A stretch of 64,000 nt of DNA from Ewingella sp. CoE-038-23 (lineage in GTDB: Bacteria > Pseudomonadota > Gammaproteobacteria > Enterobacterales > Enterobacteriaceae), in contig NZ_JAZHOH010000002.1 of NCBI RefSeq assembly GCF_040419245.1, forward strand, positions 124,001 through 188,000, read 5' to 3'. The notes beneath the pieces were generated by a model that saw only the letters and a list, made by a program, of their open reading frames with translations, was not told the DNA's origin and did not search any database. Each line of letters opens with the position of its first letter. Position 1 is the first letter of the stretch. Of the stretch, positions 52,651 to 61,127 are shown piece after piece. A program made the translations under genes and the position numbers.

Positions 52651-53379
52651 TTGTTGATGAAAAAGAAGGAATTTATTGCTCAGGACTTGCTGAGTAAAAT
52701 TTACCAACGCAGCGCCCTGCCGGAAGATCAACGCCCGACCAAGCTTCCCCCCGAACGCCAGCTGGCCGAGGAGTACGGCGCATCTCGCTTCACCATCCGC
52801 AAGGCGCTGGAGAAGCTGGTGGATATCGGCGCGGTGCGGGTGGTTCAGGGTTCTGGGATTTTTATTAATCCCGGCATCAGTAGTAATCCGTTGGTTTACA
52901 ACTCCATCACCGAGAAGAAATTCGCTGAAATTAGCTTTCGCATGCTTAATCTGCACAAACGCCGCCCGGACAAGGAAGAGCAGCAGATTTTTGGCCTGAC
53001 GGCGGATGACTTTATTTGGGCTTTTACCCGGCTGCGCGCGGTGAATCAGCACAACGTGCAGATTGAACAGGCCAGAATGCCCTTCAGCCTGTTTACCGAT
53101 TTAAACCAGAGGGTGATTGAGAGTTCTATTCAACAATATGTGCTGGGCAAGGGCTATCAGATTTCCCACTCCCTCACCCATTACGACGCCGTGATAGTTA
53201 ATAAAGTGCAGGCCGAGCTGCTCGGCTGTAAGAAAGGCGCGCCAGCGATGCATATCCTTAACCGTGGAATTCTGCGCGACGGCCAGGTGTATGCGTTCAG
53301 CGATATTGTCGATATCGATTATTCCTGCACCTATGTCATCCCCTTCAATCAGGATAATTTGGCCTTTAGGCAGACCTGA
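52651..53379 (+). CDS. GntR-family regulator with UTRA domain (HutC type)
   Basis: 242 residues. N-terminal winged helix: LPPERQLAEEYGASRFTIRK, KLVDIGAVRVVQGSGIFINP. C-terminal UTRA ligand domain (QHNVQIEQARMPFSLF, then ILRDGQVYAFSDIVDIDYSC). Members sense sugar phosphates or histidine intermediates. It lies 49 bp after the monooxygenase. Its target may be a sugar operon elsewhere, for example one with the EIIBC genes in this window, but this is a guess. Confidence 0.88.
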   Translation: MLMKKKEFIAQDLLSKIYQRSALPEDQRPTKLPPERQLAEEYGASRFTIRKALEKLVDIGAVRVVQGSGIFINPGISSNPLVYNSITEKKFAEISFRMLNLHKRRPDKEEQQIFGLTADDFIWAFTRLRAVNQHNVQIEQARMPFSLFTDLNQRVIESSIQQYVLGKGYQISHSLTHYDAVIVNKVQAELLGCKKGAPAMHILNRGILRDGQVYAFSDIVDIDYSCTYVIPFNQDNLAFRQT

Positions 53380-53827
53380 TATAGCCCTGCTTTTGCATTT
53401 TATCTAAGGTCTCCCCTTTGGCGCAGACCATGCCGGTCGACAGTAATTCAAAGTCGAGACTCTGGTAAAAACCTATTTTATCCGGCGCGGCATAGATGAA
53501 GATCTTGCCGAAGGGCAGCAACTCTTCTCGCACCGCCTCCATGAGCTGCCGACCATAACCTTTGCCTTGCTGATGAGGTGCCACCGCTACGTCGGAAAGA
53601 TAGCTGCACCAAGTCATATCACTGATTGCTCTCGCCACAGCAATAAGCTTGCCCTGTTCATAGCCAAACCAGCAGAAAGCGCTGTGGCGAAAGGCATTTT
53701 CTAAATCGCCCAACTCACGTAGACCTAGACCGGCGGTATCAATCAGCTCGACCAACGCCTGCCAATCTACCTCATTGATACTTTCTTTCCGCTTTATCAT
53801 TACCATCGTACAGGGTTCCTTAGACAT
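53366..53827 (-). CDS. GNAT-family N-acetyltransferase
   Basis: 153 residues. GNAT fold with the acetyl-CoA loop VAVAPHQQGKGYGRQLMEAV and the closing IFIYAAPDKIGFYQSLDFEL. Small stand-alone GNATs of this sort modify a range of amines. It is convergent with the GntR gene and overlaps its 3' end by 14 bp. Start ATG 53827. The substrate is unknown. Confidence 0.88.
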   Translation of the reverse strand: MSKEPCTMVMIKRKESINEVDWQALVELIDTAGLGLRELGDLENAFRHSAFCWFGYEQGKLIAVARAISDMTWCSYLSDVAVAPHQQGKGYGRQLMEAVREELLPFGKIFIYAAPDKIGFYQSLDFELLSTGMVCAKGETLDKMQKQGYIRSA

Positions 53828-54143
53828 GCTTGAAGGTGTTTGGTAGGAATTTAATGATCATAAGGCTATTTTGTAAAACAGAAATTTATATATTATTGTT
53901 TGGCAGGAAGCTTGATGAATTCATGAAAATCATAGTTCCTAATAGGTTTTATTACAAAAATCTCAAATAAAATCAAAAAAACAACACAACATATTGAAAA
54001 GTGATTTTTATAGTAGCCCGACTAATTTAATTAACTAAAAATTCGATAAAAAATTAAACGACAGGTTTAATAATGAGATCTAGCTCACGATAAGAAATAT
54101 ATTATTATTTAAATATGCAGTTTCCAAAAACAAGGGGCCGTTT
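53828..54143. other. AT-rich control region of the second microcin operon (316 bp)
   Basis: No gene is seen. It holds the CRP-like site at 54071-54092 and, near 54104, AT-rich hexamers that could be a -10. AAGGGG lies just before the microcin start. The composition is strongly AT-rich, like other bacteriocin loci in this window. Confidence 0.5.
54071..54092. promoter_or_regulatory. CRP-like site upstream of the second microcin
   Basis: The 22-mer contains TGAGATCTAGCTCACG, close to the CRP consensus TGTGATCTAGATCACA, and agrees with the full 22-base consensus at 16 positions. It lies 51 bases upstream of the start codon, well placed for cAMP-dependent activation. Confidence 0.6.
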
Positions 54144-54461
54144 ATGAAAGTTATTGACAATTTATTAGTGGAATACATATCTGGTGGCCGTGGCGGTAAT
54201 ACCGGTGATTATCGCTCAGATCGAAATAAAAATAGTCGCGGAGCACCTGACACCTGCGCCAATCAAGCAGGCGTAAATGGTATTCTTGGAGCAATGGCAG
54301 GTATACCAGGAGGCCCTCCTGGAATGGCGGCAGCCGCTGCATTAGCTAGTTTATCGACTGCCGTTTCTTGCTCTAGAAATGGCTCAAGTGGGGGCCGCAA
54401 TCAAGGTGCATTTGGCGGCAATAATAATAGCAATAGTGTGAATGGGCAATGCCGTCGATAG
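54144..54461 (+). CDS. Novel double-glycine microcin precursor, Gly/Asn/Arg-rich with three cysteines
   Basis: 105 residues. The leader MKVIDNLLVEYISGG ends in GG, the C39 peptidase cleavage site. The mature 90 residues begin with a charged part (RGGNTGDYRSDRNKNSRG), then Cys, a Gly/Ala/Pro-rich hydrophobic middle (GILGAMAGIPGGPPGMAAAA), a second Cys, and a Gly/Asn/Ser-rich tail ending in a third Cys then RR. The layout recalls microcin S-type peptides from memory. Gene order (toxin, small membrane protein, CvaA-like, CvaB-like) fits too. AAGGGG precedes ATG 54144. No close named relative is recognised; an odd cysteine count is unusual. Confidence 0.82.
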   Translation: MKVIDNLLVEYISGGRGGNTGDYRSDRNKNSRGAPDTCANQAGVNGILGAMAGIPGGPPGMAAAAALASLSTAVSCSRNGSSGGRNQGAFGGNNNSNSVNGQCRR

Positions 54462-54482
54462 CCATATTATTAACTCCAGCCT

Positions 54483-54512
54483 GAAAAATCGCGTCTAAGG
54501 GCGCGGTTTTTC
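54483..54512 (+). terminator. Hairpin between microcin and its putative immunity gene
   Basis: GAAAAATCGCG and CGCGGTTTTTC arms pair with one T-G pair and end in five T. It would make toxin mRNA more abundant than the immunity and exporter mRNA. Confidence 0.7.
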
Positions 54513-54535
54513 GTTAACACTTAGAATGGAATCTA

Positions 54536-54739
54536 ATGATGACCCGCAGTAAGTGGATACACGCCGCAGCGAATATCTTCGCCTTAACACTGAGTATTAT
54601 TTTAGCCTACGCATCAAACTTAAATATTGTGTCCAATGGAAATAGCATTGCAGATGCGTTTTTAAGCGCATCCTCCTTTATGGGAATAAGGTGGATAGCA
54701 TTCAAAACATTAACCTATTTCTTTGTTAAACCAGAATAG
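54536..54739 (+). CDS. Small two-segment membrane protein, putative immunity for the second microcin
   Basis: 67 residues; ATG at 54536 or 54539. Two hydrophobic segments (ANIFALTLSIILAYA, and FMGIRWIAFKTLTYFF) with few charges. It sits between the second microcin and the exporter genes, nine bases before the CvaA-like gene. In known class II loci the gene in this place is the immunity gene. It has no recognised relative and is unlike the immunity candidate at 50702, as expected for unrelated toxins. Confidence 0.6.
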   Translation: MMTRSKWIHAAANIFALTLSIILAYASNLNIVSNGNSIADAFLSASSFMGIRWIAFKTLTYFFVKPE

Positions 54740-54747
54740 ACCACTAA

Positions 54748-56034
54748 ATGAAGCTCTCTTTTCGAAAGGAATCGATAGAACACCAGCAGACTAAGTGGAT
54801 AGGTAAAGCATTATTAACCCCCTCTGCCCCAGCTTGGCTAGTTTTGGGATTGTCACTTCTCTTTTTAACGATCTTCATTGCAGCGTTAACCCTCTGCAAC
54901 TACACCCGCCGTATAAACGTCTTTGGTGAGATAACCAGCGAACCTCGCTCAGTGAACATTTTCGCGACTCAGCAAGGGTTTATTTCAGACCGTTTTGTAA
55001 AGGTCGGTGATGTGGTTAAAAAGGGAGATCGTCTCTATCAGATCGATTTTAGCAAAGTTACCCACGGTGGCAATTTCAGCATTAAGACCCGGGAAGCAAT
55101 AGAGTCGCAGCTGGTTCAAATAGAAAAGATTATCGACAAACTGCAAAAAAATAAGCAGCTGACCGTCGATAATTTACGAACGCAGAAACAGCAATACGAA
55201 TTGGCCCATAGCCAATCCTTATCGTTCCTCATGGATGCCCGCAAGGGCGCGCAATTCGCTAAAGAGACCATGAAGAATTACTCGGATTACCATCTAAGAG
55301 GGCTTACCACGAAAGACCAACTGAGCGCGCAAACCTATAGTTATTATCAGCAGCAGAACAGCGTCCAGAACCTCTCCAATCAGCGAATTCAAGAGTCATT
55401 ACAAATTACCAACCTTGATACGGAAATCGTCACGCGCGCGGCAGATTTCGATAACCAAATCTCTCAGTACCAGCTTGAACATAGTAGCCTGCAACGCCAA
55501 CTTGCCGAATCTGACGCCAACAGCACGCGGATCATTGAAGCCCCGGCGGATGGCCGCATTGAGTCACTGAGCGTAACCCGCGGGCAGATGGTCAATCTGG
55601 GCGACAGTCTGGCACAGCTTATACCCAGCACCCACTCGACCTACTACTTAGTGCTGTGGCTGCCAAACTCTAGCGTGCCTTATATTTCGCAGGGAGAGAG
55701 CGTAAATATTCGCTATGAAGCCTTCCCGTTTGAGAAATTTGGTCAGTTTCATGGCCAAATTGAGAGCATTGCCTACGTGCCGGCTTCAGCCCAAGAGATG
55801 GCAACCTATAGCAACTCCCCTATCGGCCAGCCCAATCGACAGGGCGAGGCTTACTACAAAGTGATGGTGGCTTTAACGGAAACTCACTTTCGCCATCAGA
55901 ATAAAACCTTGGCGCTTTCGAGCGGCATGAAGGCCGAATCCACCCTGTTTTTGGAGAAAAGGCCGCTCTATCAATGGATGTTTTCGCCCTTTTACGGCAT
56001 TCGAAAAAGTGTCGCTGGGCCGGTAAATGGATAA
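54748..56034 (+). CDS. CvaA/MchE-type membrane fusion protein of microcin export
   Basis: 428 residues. One N-terminal membrane segment (APAWLVLGLSLLFLTIFIAA) is followed by a biotinyl-lipoyl half (RFVKVGDVVKKGDRLYQIDF), a coiled-coil hairpin (about residues 110-270), and the beta domain ending NIRYEAFPFEKFGQFHGQIE. The tail SSGMKAESTLFLEKRPLYQW matches CvaA. It is the periplasmic adaptor that links the CvaB-type ABC exporter to TolC. No tolC gene is nearby, as usual. The next gene overlaps by eight bases. Confidence 0.94.
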   Translation: MKLSFRKESIEHQQTKWIGKALLTPSAPAWLVLGLSLLFLTIFIAALTLCNYTRRINVFGEITSEPRSVNIFATQQGFISDRFVKVGDVVKKGDRLYQIDFSKVTHGGNFSIKTREAIESQLVQIEKIIDKLQKNKQLTVDNLRTQKQQYELAHSQSLSFLMDARKGAQFAKETMKNYSDYHLRGLTTKDQLSAQTYSYYQQQNSVQNLSNQRIQESLQITNLDTEIVTRAADFDNQISQYQLEHSSLQRQLAESDANSTRIIEAPADGRIESLSVTRGQMVNLGDSLAQLIPSTHSTYYLVLWLPNSSVPYISQGESVNIRYEAFPFEKFGQFHGQIESIAYVPASAQEMATYSNSPIGQPNRQGEAYYKVMVALTETHFRHQNKTLALSSGMKAESTLFLEKRPLYQWMFSPFYGIRKSVAGPVNG

Positions 56035-58138
56035 AAGCTTTTTTAACGATCTCAGTGCAAAGCTGAATCTATCCTGGCGGCGCAAAGTGCCACAGATATT
56101 GCAGACCGAGGCCGCGGAGTGCGGGTTAGCGAGTCTGGCCATGGTGTGCCACTACTACGGCGCGCGTATCGATCTCTTCAATCTTCGCCAGCAGTTTGGG
56201 CTCTCTTCTCGGGGTGCCACGATGTCGATGCTGATAGACGCAGCCAGCAGTTTAAAAATGAAAAGCCGAGCTTTATCTCTTGATCTTGAAGAGCTTAATG
56301 CCTTGAAAACCCCCTGCATTTTACATTGGGATATGAACCATTTTGTGGTGCTTATCACCGTGCGTCGCGGGCGGGTGGTCATTCATGACCCGGCGTTTGG
56401 TCGCAGAGTCTTGGGTATTCAGGAGGTGTCGAAACACTTCACCGGCATGGCGTTAGAGCTGTGGCCAGATAGCGAATTCACTCCCGCCACCAAGCGGAGC
56501 AAACTGAGTTTTCGCCTTCTGTTATCCAATATTGGCGGCTTGAAAGGCGCATTGTTCAAGATTTTCGCGCTGTCGGTAGTGATTGAAAGTATTAATTTGC
56601 TCATGCCGGTCGGCACCCAGCTCATTATGGATCACGTGATTCTGGCGAGTGACCACAACCTGCTGTCTCTGATTTGCATCGGGCTGCTATTTTTTATTTT
56701 GTTCCGAACTGTTATCTCAATGCTGAGGTCGTGGACATCAATAGTGATGGATGCGGTTATTGACATCCAATGGGTAGCCGGTGTTTTTGACCATTTGATC
56801 AAGCTTCCCCTCTCCTATTTCGAGAAACGCAAACTTGGGGATATTCATTCTCGGTTTGGCTCTTTGGAAATTATTAGAACCACTTTCACCACCAGCATAG
56901 TAAATAGCATTATCGATACCATCATGACCGTTGGCGTATTTATCATGATGCTGTTTTATGGCGGCTGGTTAGTGTGGGTGGTACTGGGTTTCACGACCCT
57001 CTATATCATTTTACGTTTATCAACCTACAACTATTATCGCCAACTCTCAGAAGAGCAGTTAGTCAAAGGAGCCAAGACTGACTCTCATTTTATGGAAACC
57101 TTATATAGCATCAGCACCATTAAATCTCTGGATCTGGCGGGTTCGCGCTCTCAATTTTGGATGAACCTGAACGCCGATACGGTGAATGCCGATATCAAAC
57201 TCACCAAAATGAATATGCTTTTTGGCGGCATAAGCTCACTAATAGCCACTCTCGATCAGGTGGTTATTCTGTGGCTAGGGGCCTCTCTGGTGATTGAAAA
57301 TCAGATGACATTAGGCATGTTTGTGGCCTTCAACGCCTACCGTGGTCAGTTCTCTGAGCGCGCCTCAAGCCTCATCGGTATGCTGCTGGCCCTGCGAATG
57401 CTCAGCTTGCATAACGAAAGGGTCTCAGACATCGTGCTTTCTGATAAAGAAAAACAGATGCCCAGCCAGGCTGTATTTCATGTCGGAAAAGCGCTCTCTT
57501 TCGATGTCCACCAGTTGTCTTACCAATATGACGACATTTCAAAGCCATTAATTAGGGATATGAGTTTTCATATTCATTCCGGCGAAAGCGTGGCAATAAT
57601 CGGTCCGTCGGGCATTGGCAAGACAACATTAATGAAATTGATGTGCGGATTATTAGTACCGACATCAGGAACGCTGCGGGTTGATGGTGTAGATATACAT
57701 GCCATAGGTATTAATAATTATCGCAAATGCATCGCCTGTGTGTTGCAAGACGATAAACTTTTGGCCGGTTCAATTGCGGAAAATATCGCCGGATTTACGT
57801 CGTCTGCTGATATACGGTGGATTGAAGAGTGCGCGCAGCACGCCAATATTCACGAAGAGATCATTGCCATGCCGATGGGTTATGAAACCTTAATTGGCGA
57901 GCTGGGAGGAAGTTTGTCCGGAGGCCAGAAACAGAGATTGCTGATTGCCCGAGCCTTGCATCGCCGCCCGAGCATCCTCTTTATGGACGAAGCCACCAGC
58001 CATCTCGATCTTGATAACGAAGCCTGTATTAACGCGGCGATCTCAGCGCTGCACATTACCCGAATCATTATTGCCCATCGCCCATCAACCATAGCTTCAG
58101 CAGGAAGAGTCATCAGGCTTGAACCTCCCGCCTTTTGA
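56027..58138 (+). CDS. CvaB/MchF-type C39 peptidase-containing ABC exporter
   Basis: 703 residues. The N-terminal C39 peptidase has Cys in QTEAAECGLASLAMVCHYYG, His in HWDMNHFVVLITV and Asp in IHDPAFGRRVL. Several membrane segments follow, then an ATPase with Walker A GPSGIGKTT, signature LSGGQKQR, Walker B ILFMDEATSHLD. Sequence blocks such as INLLMPVGTQLIMDH and YFEKRKLGDIHSRFGSL agree with CvaB. The peptidase cuts leaders after GG/GA while the protein is exported. It should serve both microcins in this window, and any encoded elsewhere. Confidence 0.95.
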   Translation: MDKSFFNDLSAKLNLSWRRKVPQILQTEAAECGLASLAMVCHYYGARIDLFNLRQQFGLSSRGATMSMLIDAASSLKMKSRALSLDLEELNALKTPCILHWDMNHFVVLITVRRGRVVIHDPAFGRRVLGIQEVSKHFTGMALELWPDSEFTPATKRSKLSFRLLLSNIGGLKGALFKIFALSVVIESINLLMPVGTQLIMDHVILASDHNLLSLICIGLLFFILFRTVISMLRSWTSIVMDAVIDIQWVAGVFDHLIKLPLSYFEKRKLGDIHSRFGSLEIIRTTFTTSIVNSIIDTIMTVGVFIMMLFYGGWLVWVVLGFTTLYIILRLSTYNYYRQLSEEQLVKGAKTDSHFMETLYSISTIKSLDLAGSRSQFWMNLNADTVNADIKLTKMNMLFGGISSLIATLDQVVILWLGASLVIENQMTLGMFVAFNAYRGQFSERASSLIGMLLALRMLSLHNERVSDIVLSDKEKQMPSQAVFHVGKALSFDVHQLSYQYDDISKPLIRDMSFHIHSGESVAIIGPSGIGKTTLMKLMCGLLVPTSGTLRVDGVDIHAIGINNYRKCIACVLQDDKLLAGSIAENIAGFTSSADIRWIEECAQHANIHEEIIAMPMGYETLIGELGGSLSGGQKQRLLIARALHRRPSILFMDEATSHLDLDNEACINAAISALHITRIIIAHRPSTIASAGRVIRLEPPAF

Positions 58139-58167
58139 CCCTCACTTTCGCCTTTAACCGCTCTGCT

Positions 58168-59367
58168 TTACGGTGTATGGATCGCGCCATTCGGCAAACG
58201 GCTTTGGGTCCATTCATGTGGGCGATAGACCACCGGGAATTCCTCTGCGGCTTTAGCATCGAAGCCGACGCCGATCCCTGCCTTTTCAATTGGATAGAAG
58301 TAGCCACCTTCGGGTTTCACTGCGTCCGGGAACACGCGCTGGGTGTTAGCGGGATAGGCCACGAACTCCTGAATCGCCGCGTTGTGCAGATGAATGTTCA
58401 GATGGGTATTCACCGCCGCGCCGATCGGCGTCATGTCCGGCGGGCAATGCCAGGCAAGGCGCACGCCGAAGCTTTGGCAGAAGCTCCCCAGCTTGAGGGC
58501 CGGGGTGATACCGCCAATCTGTGAAACGTGGCAGCGGATAAAATCAATGCGGCGATTGATCACCAAATCTTTCCACTCGGCCGGGTTGTTGAACAACTCA
58601 CCGGTCGCCAGCGGCACGGCCGTTTGATTGCGGATCTGCTCCAGCCATTCGTTTTGGTGCGGCGGTAGGATATCTTCGATGAAGTACGGGCGGTAGGCTT
58701 CCACCTGTTTGGCGAACTGCAAAGCCTGCTGCGGGAATAAGCGCTCATGGACGTCGTGCAAGATATGGAAGCGATTGCCGTATTTCTCGCGCAGCGCTTT
58801 GAACATCGCCAGCGTGTTGTCCATGTACTGATCTTGGTCGTAGTACGCGCCCTCGGTCGGATTTTTGGTACCGTGGAAGTCCTGCGCGTTGCCGCCGTAA
58901 AACCCCAGCTGGCAGCGAATATGGCGATAGCCTTCCGCCAGCAGGCGATCTACTTCAGCATACAATCCTTCCAGCGTGTCACTGGCCGCGTGGCTGTAAG
59001 CGGTGATCGCGTCTTTAGATTTCCCGCCAAACAGTTGGTAGAGCGGCATATCCGCCAGTTGGCCTTTAATGTCCCACAGCGCCATATCTATTCCCGCCAC
59101 AGCGTTGTTCATCACCGGGCCATTGCGCCAGTAAGCGTTGACCATCATCATCTGCCATAGGTCTTCAATATGGTTGGCGTCGCGGCCTATCAGCAGCGGC
59201 TTAAGGTACTCATCCACCATCAGTTTTACCGCCAGCGGGCGCTGCTGGAAGGTCGCGCAACCCAGTCCGCGAATGCCTTTATCTGTCTCAATCTTCACCA
59301 CCACCAGATTATGGCGATCGGGGCGAGTTATCTGGCATTCAATATTTGTAATAAGGGTGGGCTGCAT
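58168..59367 (-). CDS. Enolase-superfamily dehydratase (ManD/RspA-like)
   Basis: 399 residues. The enolase-superfamily barrel has metal ligands in [17 protein letters not shown] and GELFNNP, and a late His in [14 protein letters not shown]. The HDVHERL motif places it in the mannonate dehydratase/RspA branch, which dehydrates acid sugars such as D-mannonate, though many members act slowly or on other substrates. GAGGAAT precedes ATG 59367. Divergent from the PTS permease at 59712, so the two may share a sugar pathway. A Tyr typical of active ManD is not certain. Confidence 0.88.
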   Translation of the reverse strand: MQPTLITNIECQITRPDRHNLVVVKIETDKGIRGLGCATFQQRPLAVKLMVDEYLKPLLIGRDANHIEDLWQMMMVNAYWRNGPVMNNAVAGIDMALWDIKGQLADMPLYQLFGGKSKDAITAYSHAASDTLEGLYAEVDRLLAEGYRHIRCQLGFYGGNAQDFHGTKNPTEGAYYDQDQYMDNTLAMFKALREKYGNRFHILHDVHERLFPQQALQFAKQVEAYRPYFIEDILPPHQNEWLEQIRNQTAVPLATGELFNNPAEWKDLVINRRIDFIRCHVSQIGGITPALKLGSFCQSFGVRLAWHCPPDMTPIGAAVNTHLNIHLHNAAIQEFVAYPANTQRVFPDAVKPEGGYFYPIEKAGIGVGFDAKAAEEFPVVYRPHEWTQSRLPNGAIHTP

Positions 59368-59711
59368 AATTTATTCCTCGGTGGCTCACATAAAACTGCT
59401 CTTAAAAAGCTATTTATCGAGTAACCATGATGGACGGAAATAATCTGATTTCATCAATTTCACCCTATTTTAAACCCTGTTGTAAACCTTAAATTTAATT
59501 CATTTTAAATGGTTTGGCATTCAGCATCGAAGACCAGTAAAAACCATACCAATTTGCTATAACCTCCACAAATCACCGCCGTTCAGGGTGGTTTTGTGAG
59601 TTGTATCATGTTTTATTGGTTTGTTTTTGTCGGCATGGAACATTAGTATTCCATGCTATTCACGTCATTATTTTCGACTTCATAATAATAACTGTTCGCA
59701 GTGGGGTTTTT
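59368..59711. other. Divergent control region of the ManD/RspA and PTS genes (344 bp)
   Basis: No gene is present. A CRP-like site lies at 59592-59613. AT-rich stretches around 59480-59530 could hold -10 elements for both directions. No clear operator palindrome was found. Confidence 0.45.
59592..59613. promoter_or_regulatory. CRP-like site before the second PTS gene
   Basis: TGTGA, six bases, TCATG: one exact half-site and a 3/5 match in the other. Placed about 100 bases before the EIIBC start, as expected for a sugar gene under catabolite control. Confidence 0.45.
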
Positions 59712-61127
59712 ATGGCAAAAACAGAAGCAATGCAGAAAATTATCCAGCTTGTGGGTGGGCCAGAAAATATTAATAAAGTCTGGCACTGCATGACTCGGCT
59801 GCGTTTTGATCTGATTGATGAAAATAAAGTGGCGTGGCAGGAAATAAAAGCCCTGCCCGGCGTATTAGGTGCGCAAAGCCAAAGTGAGCAGGTGCAAATC
59901 ATCATCGGCCCGAAGGTGAATGAGTGGTATGAGGAGATAGTCAGCCATCTTAAGCCAGTGACGCTGGAAAAAGCCGATAAACCGAAAGCGCGTAAAGGGC
60001 TGGTGTCGCTGTTTATGGATACCGTCTCCGGCGTTTTTGGCCCAATCGTTCCGGCCATCGCGGGCGCGGGTATGATCAAAGGTCTGCTGGCCGGCCTGAT
60101 CGCGCTGAAAGTGATTTCAGCCAAGAGCGACACGGTGATGGTTATCGACCTGATCGCCAGCGGGGTGTTTTACTTCCTGCCCTTCTTCCTCGCGGTGTCT
60201 GCGGCGAAAATCTTTAAAACCAATGAATATTTAGCCGCGGCGGTAGCAGCCTGCCTGATGTACCCAACGCTTATCGACGCCGCCAAGGCACTGGCCAGCC
60301 ACACGCCGGGCGCCGCCAGCGCGATTTACTTTATGGATGTCATTCCGGTCTCGGTGTTTAACTACTCGGCAAGCGTGATCCCGGTGATTTTCTCGGTTCT
60401 GGCGCTCAGCTACATTCACCGCTGGGTAGACAGGTTTATGCCGGACGTGCTGAAGACCGTGTTCACCCCAACGCTGACGCTGTTTATCGCCGCGCTGGTG
60501 TCGCTGTCCGTGATTGGACCGGCGGGCATTTACCTCGGCAAGCTGCTGGCTTTCTTCATTCAGGGGCTGTTTGACGTCTCGTCGGTGTTCGCGGGCTTTA
60601 TTGTCGGTGCCATCCGGCCAGTGGCAATTTTGACCGGCATGCACCATGCCATGACGCCGATTGCCTTGCAGAACTTCACCGATCAGGGCTGGGATATGCT
60701 GATGCCGATGATGTTCATGGCCAACATGGCGATTGCCGGTTCCACCTTCGCCATCTACTTCCACGTGAAAACTCGCGAGGAGAAGACGCTGGTAATTTCC
60801 GCCGCCGTCTCTGGCTTACTGGGAATTACCGAGCCAGCGCTGTTTGGCGTGCTGACCCGCTATAAGAAAGCCTTTATCGCTACCACCATCAGCAGTTCGA
60901 TTGCCTCGGCCTTCATCGCTTTCTTCGGCGTGCGGCTGTATGGCTATATCCTGTCGAGCATTTTCAGCCTGCCGGCCTACATCGGCCCTTACTTTATCTA
61001 CATCCTGATGGGGGTGACTATCGCGCTAGTGCTGTCATTTACCCTGACTTATATGCTGGTGGTAAGAGGCGATAAAATCTCAGAATCACAAAATCCTGAG
61101 ATTATCGCATCCCAAGATTCACACTAA
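59712..61127 (+). CDS. PTS system EIIBC, glucose/beta-glucoside superfamily (second copy)
   Basis: 471 residues from ATG 59712; the longer frame from 59601 would add a hydrophobic N-terminus not found in relatives. The EIIB domain has the phosphorylated Cys in VWHCMTRLRFDLID. The EIIC domain holds several membrane segments and the SGLLGITEPALFGVLTR loop. There is no EIIA domain. It is a paralogue of 25546-26928. Opposite the ManD/RspA-like gene, it may import a sugar that is later oxidised to an acid, or a related substrate. Confidence 0.93.
   Translation: MAKTEAMQKIIQLVGGPENINKVWHCMTRLRFDLIDENKVAWQEIKALPGVLGAQSQSEQVQIIIGPKVNEWYEEIVSHLKPVTLEKADKPKARKGLVSLFMDTVSGVFGPIVPAIAGAGMIKGLLAGLIALKVISAKSDTVMVIDLIASGVFYFLPFFLAVSAAKIFKTNEYLAAAVAACLMYPTLIDAAKALASHTPGAASAIYFMDVIPVSVFNYSASVIPVIFSVLALSYIHRWVDRFMPDVLKTVFTPTLTLFIAALVSLSVIGPAGIYLGKLLAFFIQGLFDVSSVFAGFIVGAIRPVAILTGMHHAMTPIALQNFTDQGWDMLMPMMFMANMAIAGSTFAIYFHVKTREEKTLVISAAVSGLLGITEPALFGVLTRYKKAFIATTISSSIASAFIAFFGVRLYGYILSSIFSLPAYIGPYFIYILMGVTIALVLSFTLTYMLVVRGDKISESQNPEIIASQDSH

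Noticed and set aside
60231..60764. 177-codon minus-strand frame inside the second EIIBC gene
   Set aside because: Same pattern of a shadow frame opposite hydrophobic codons; no family signature.
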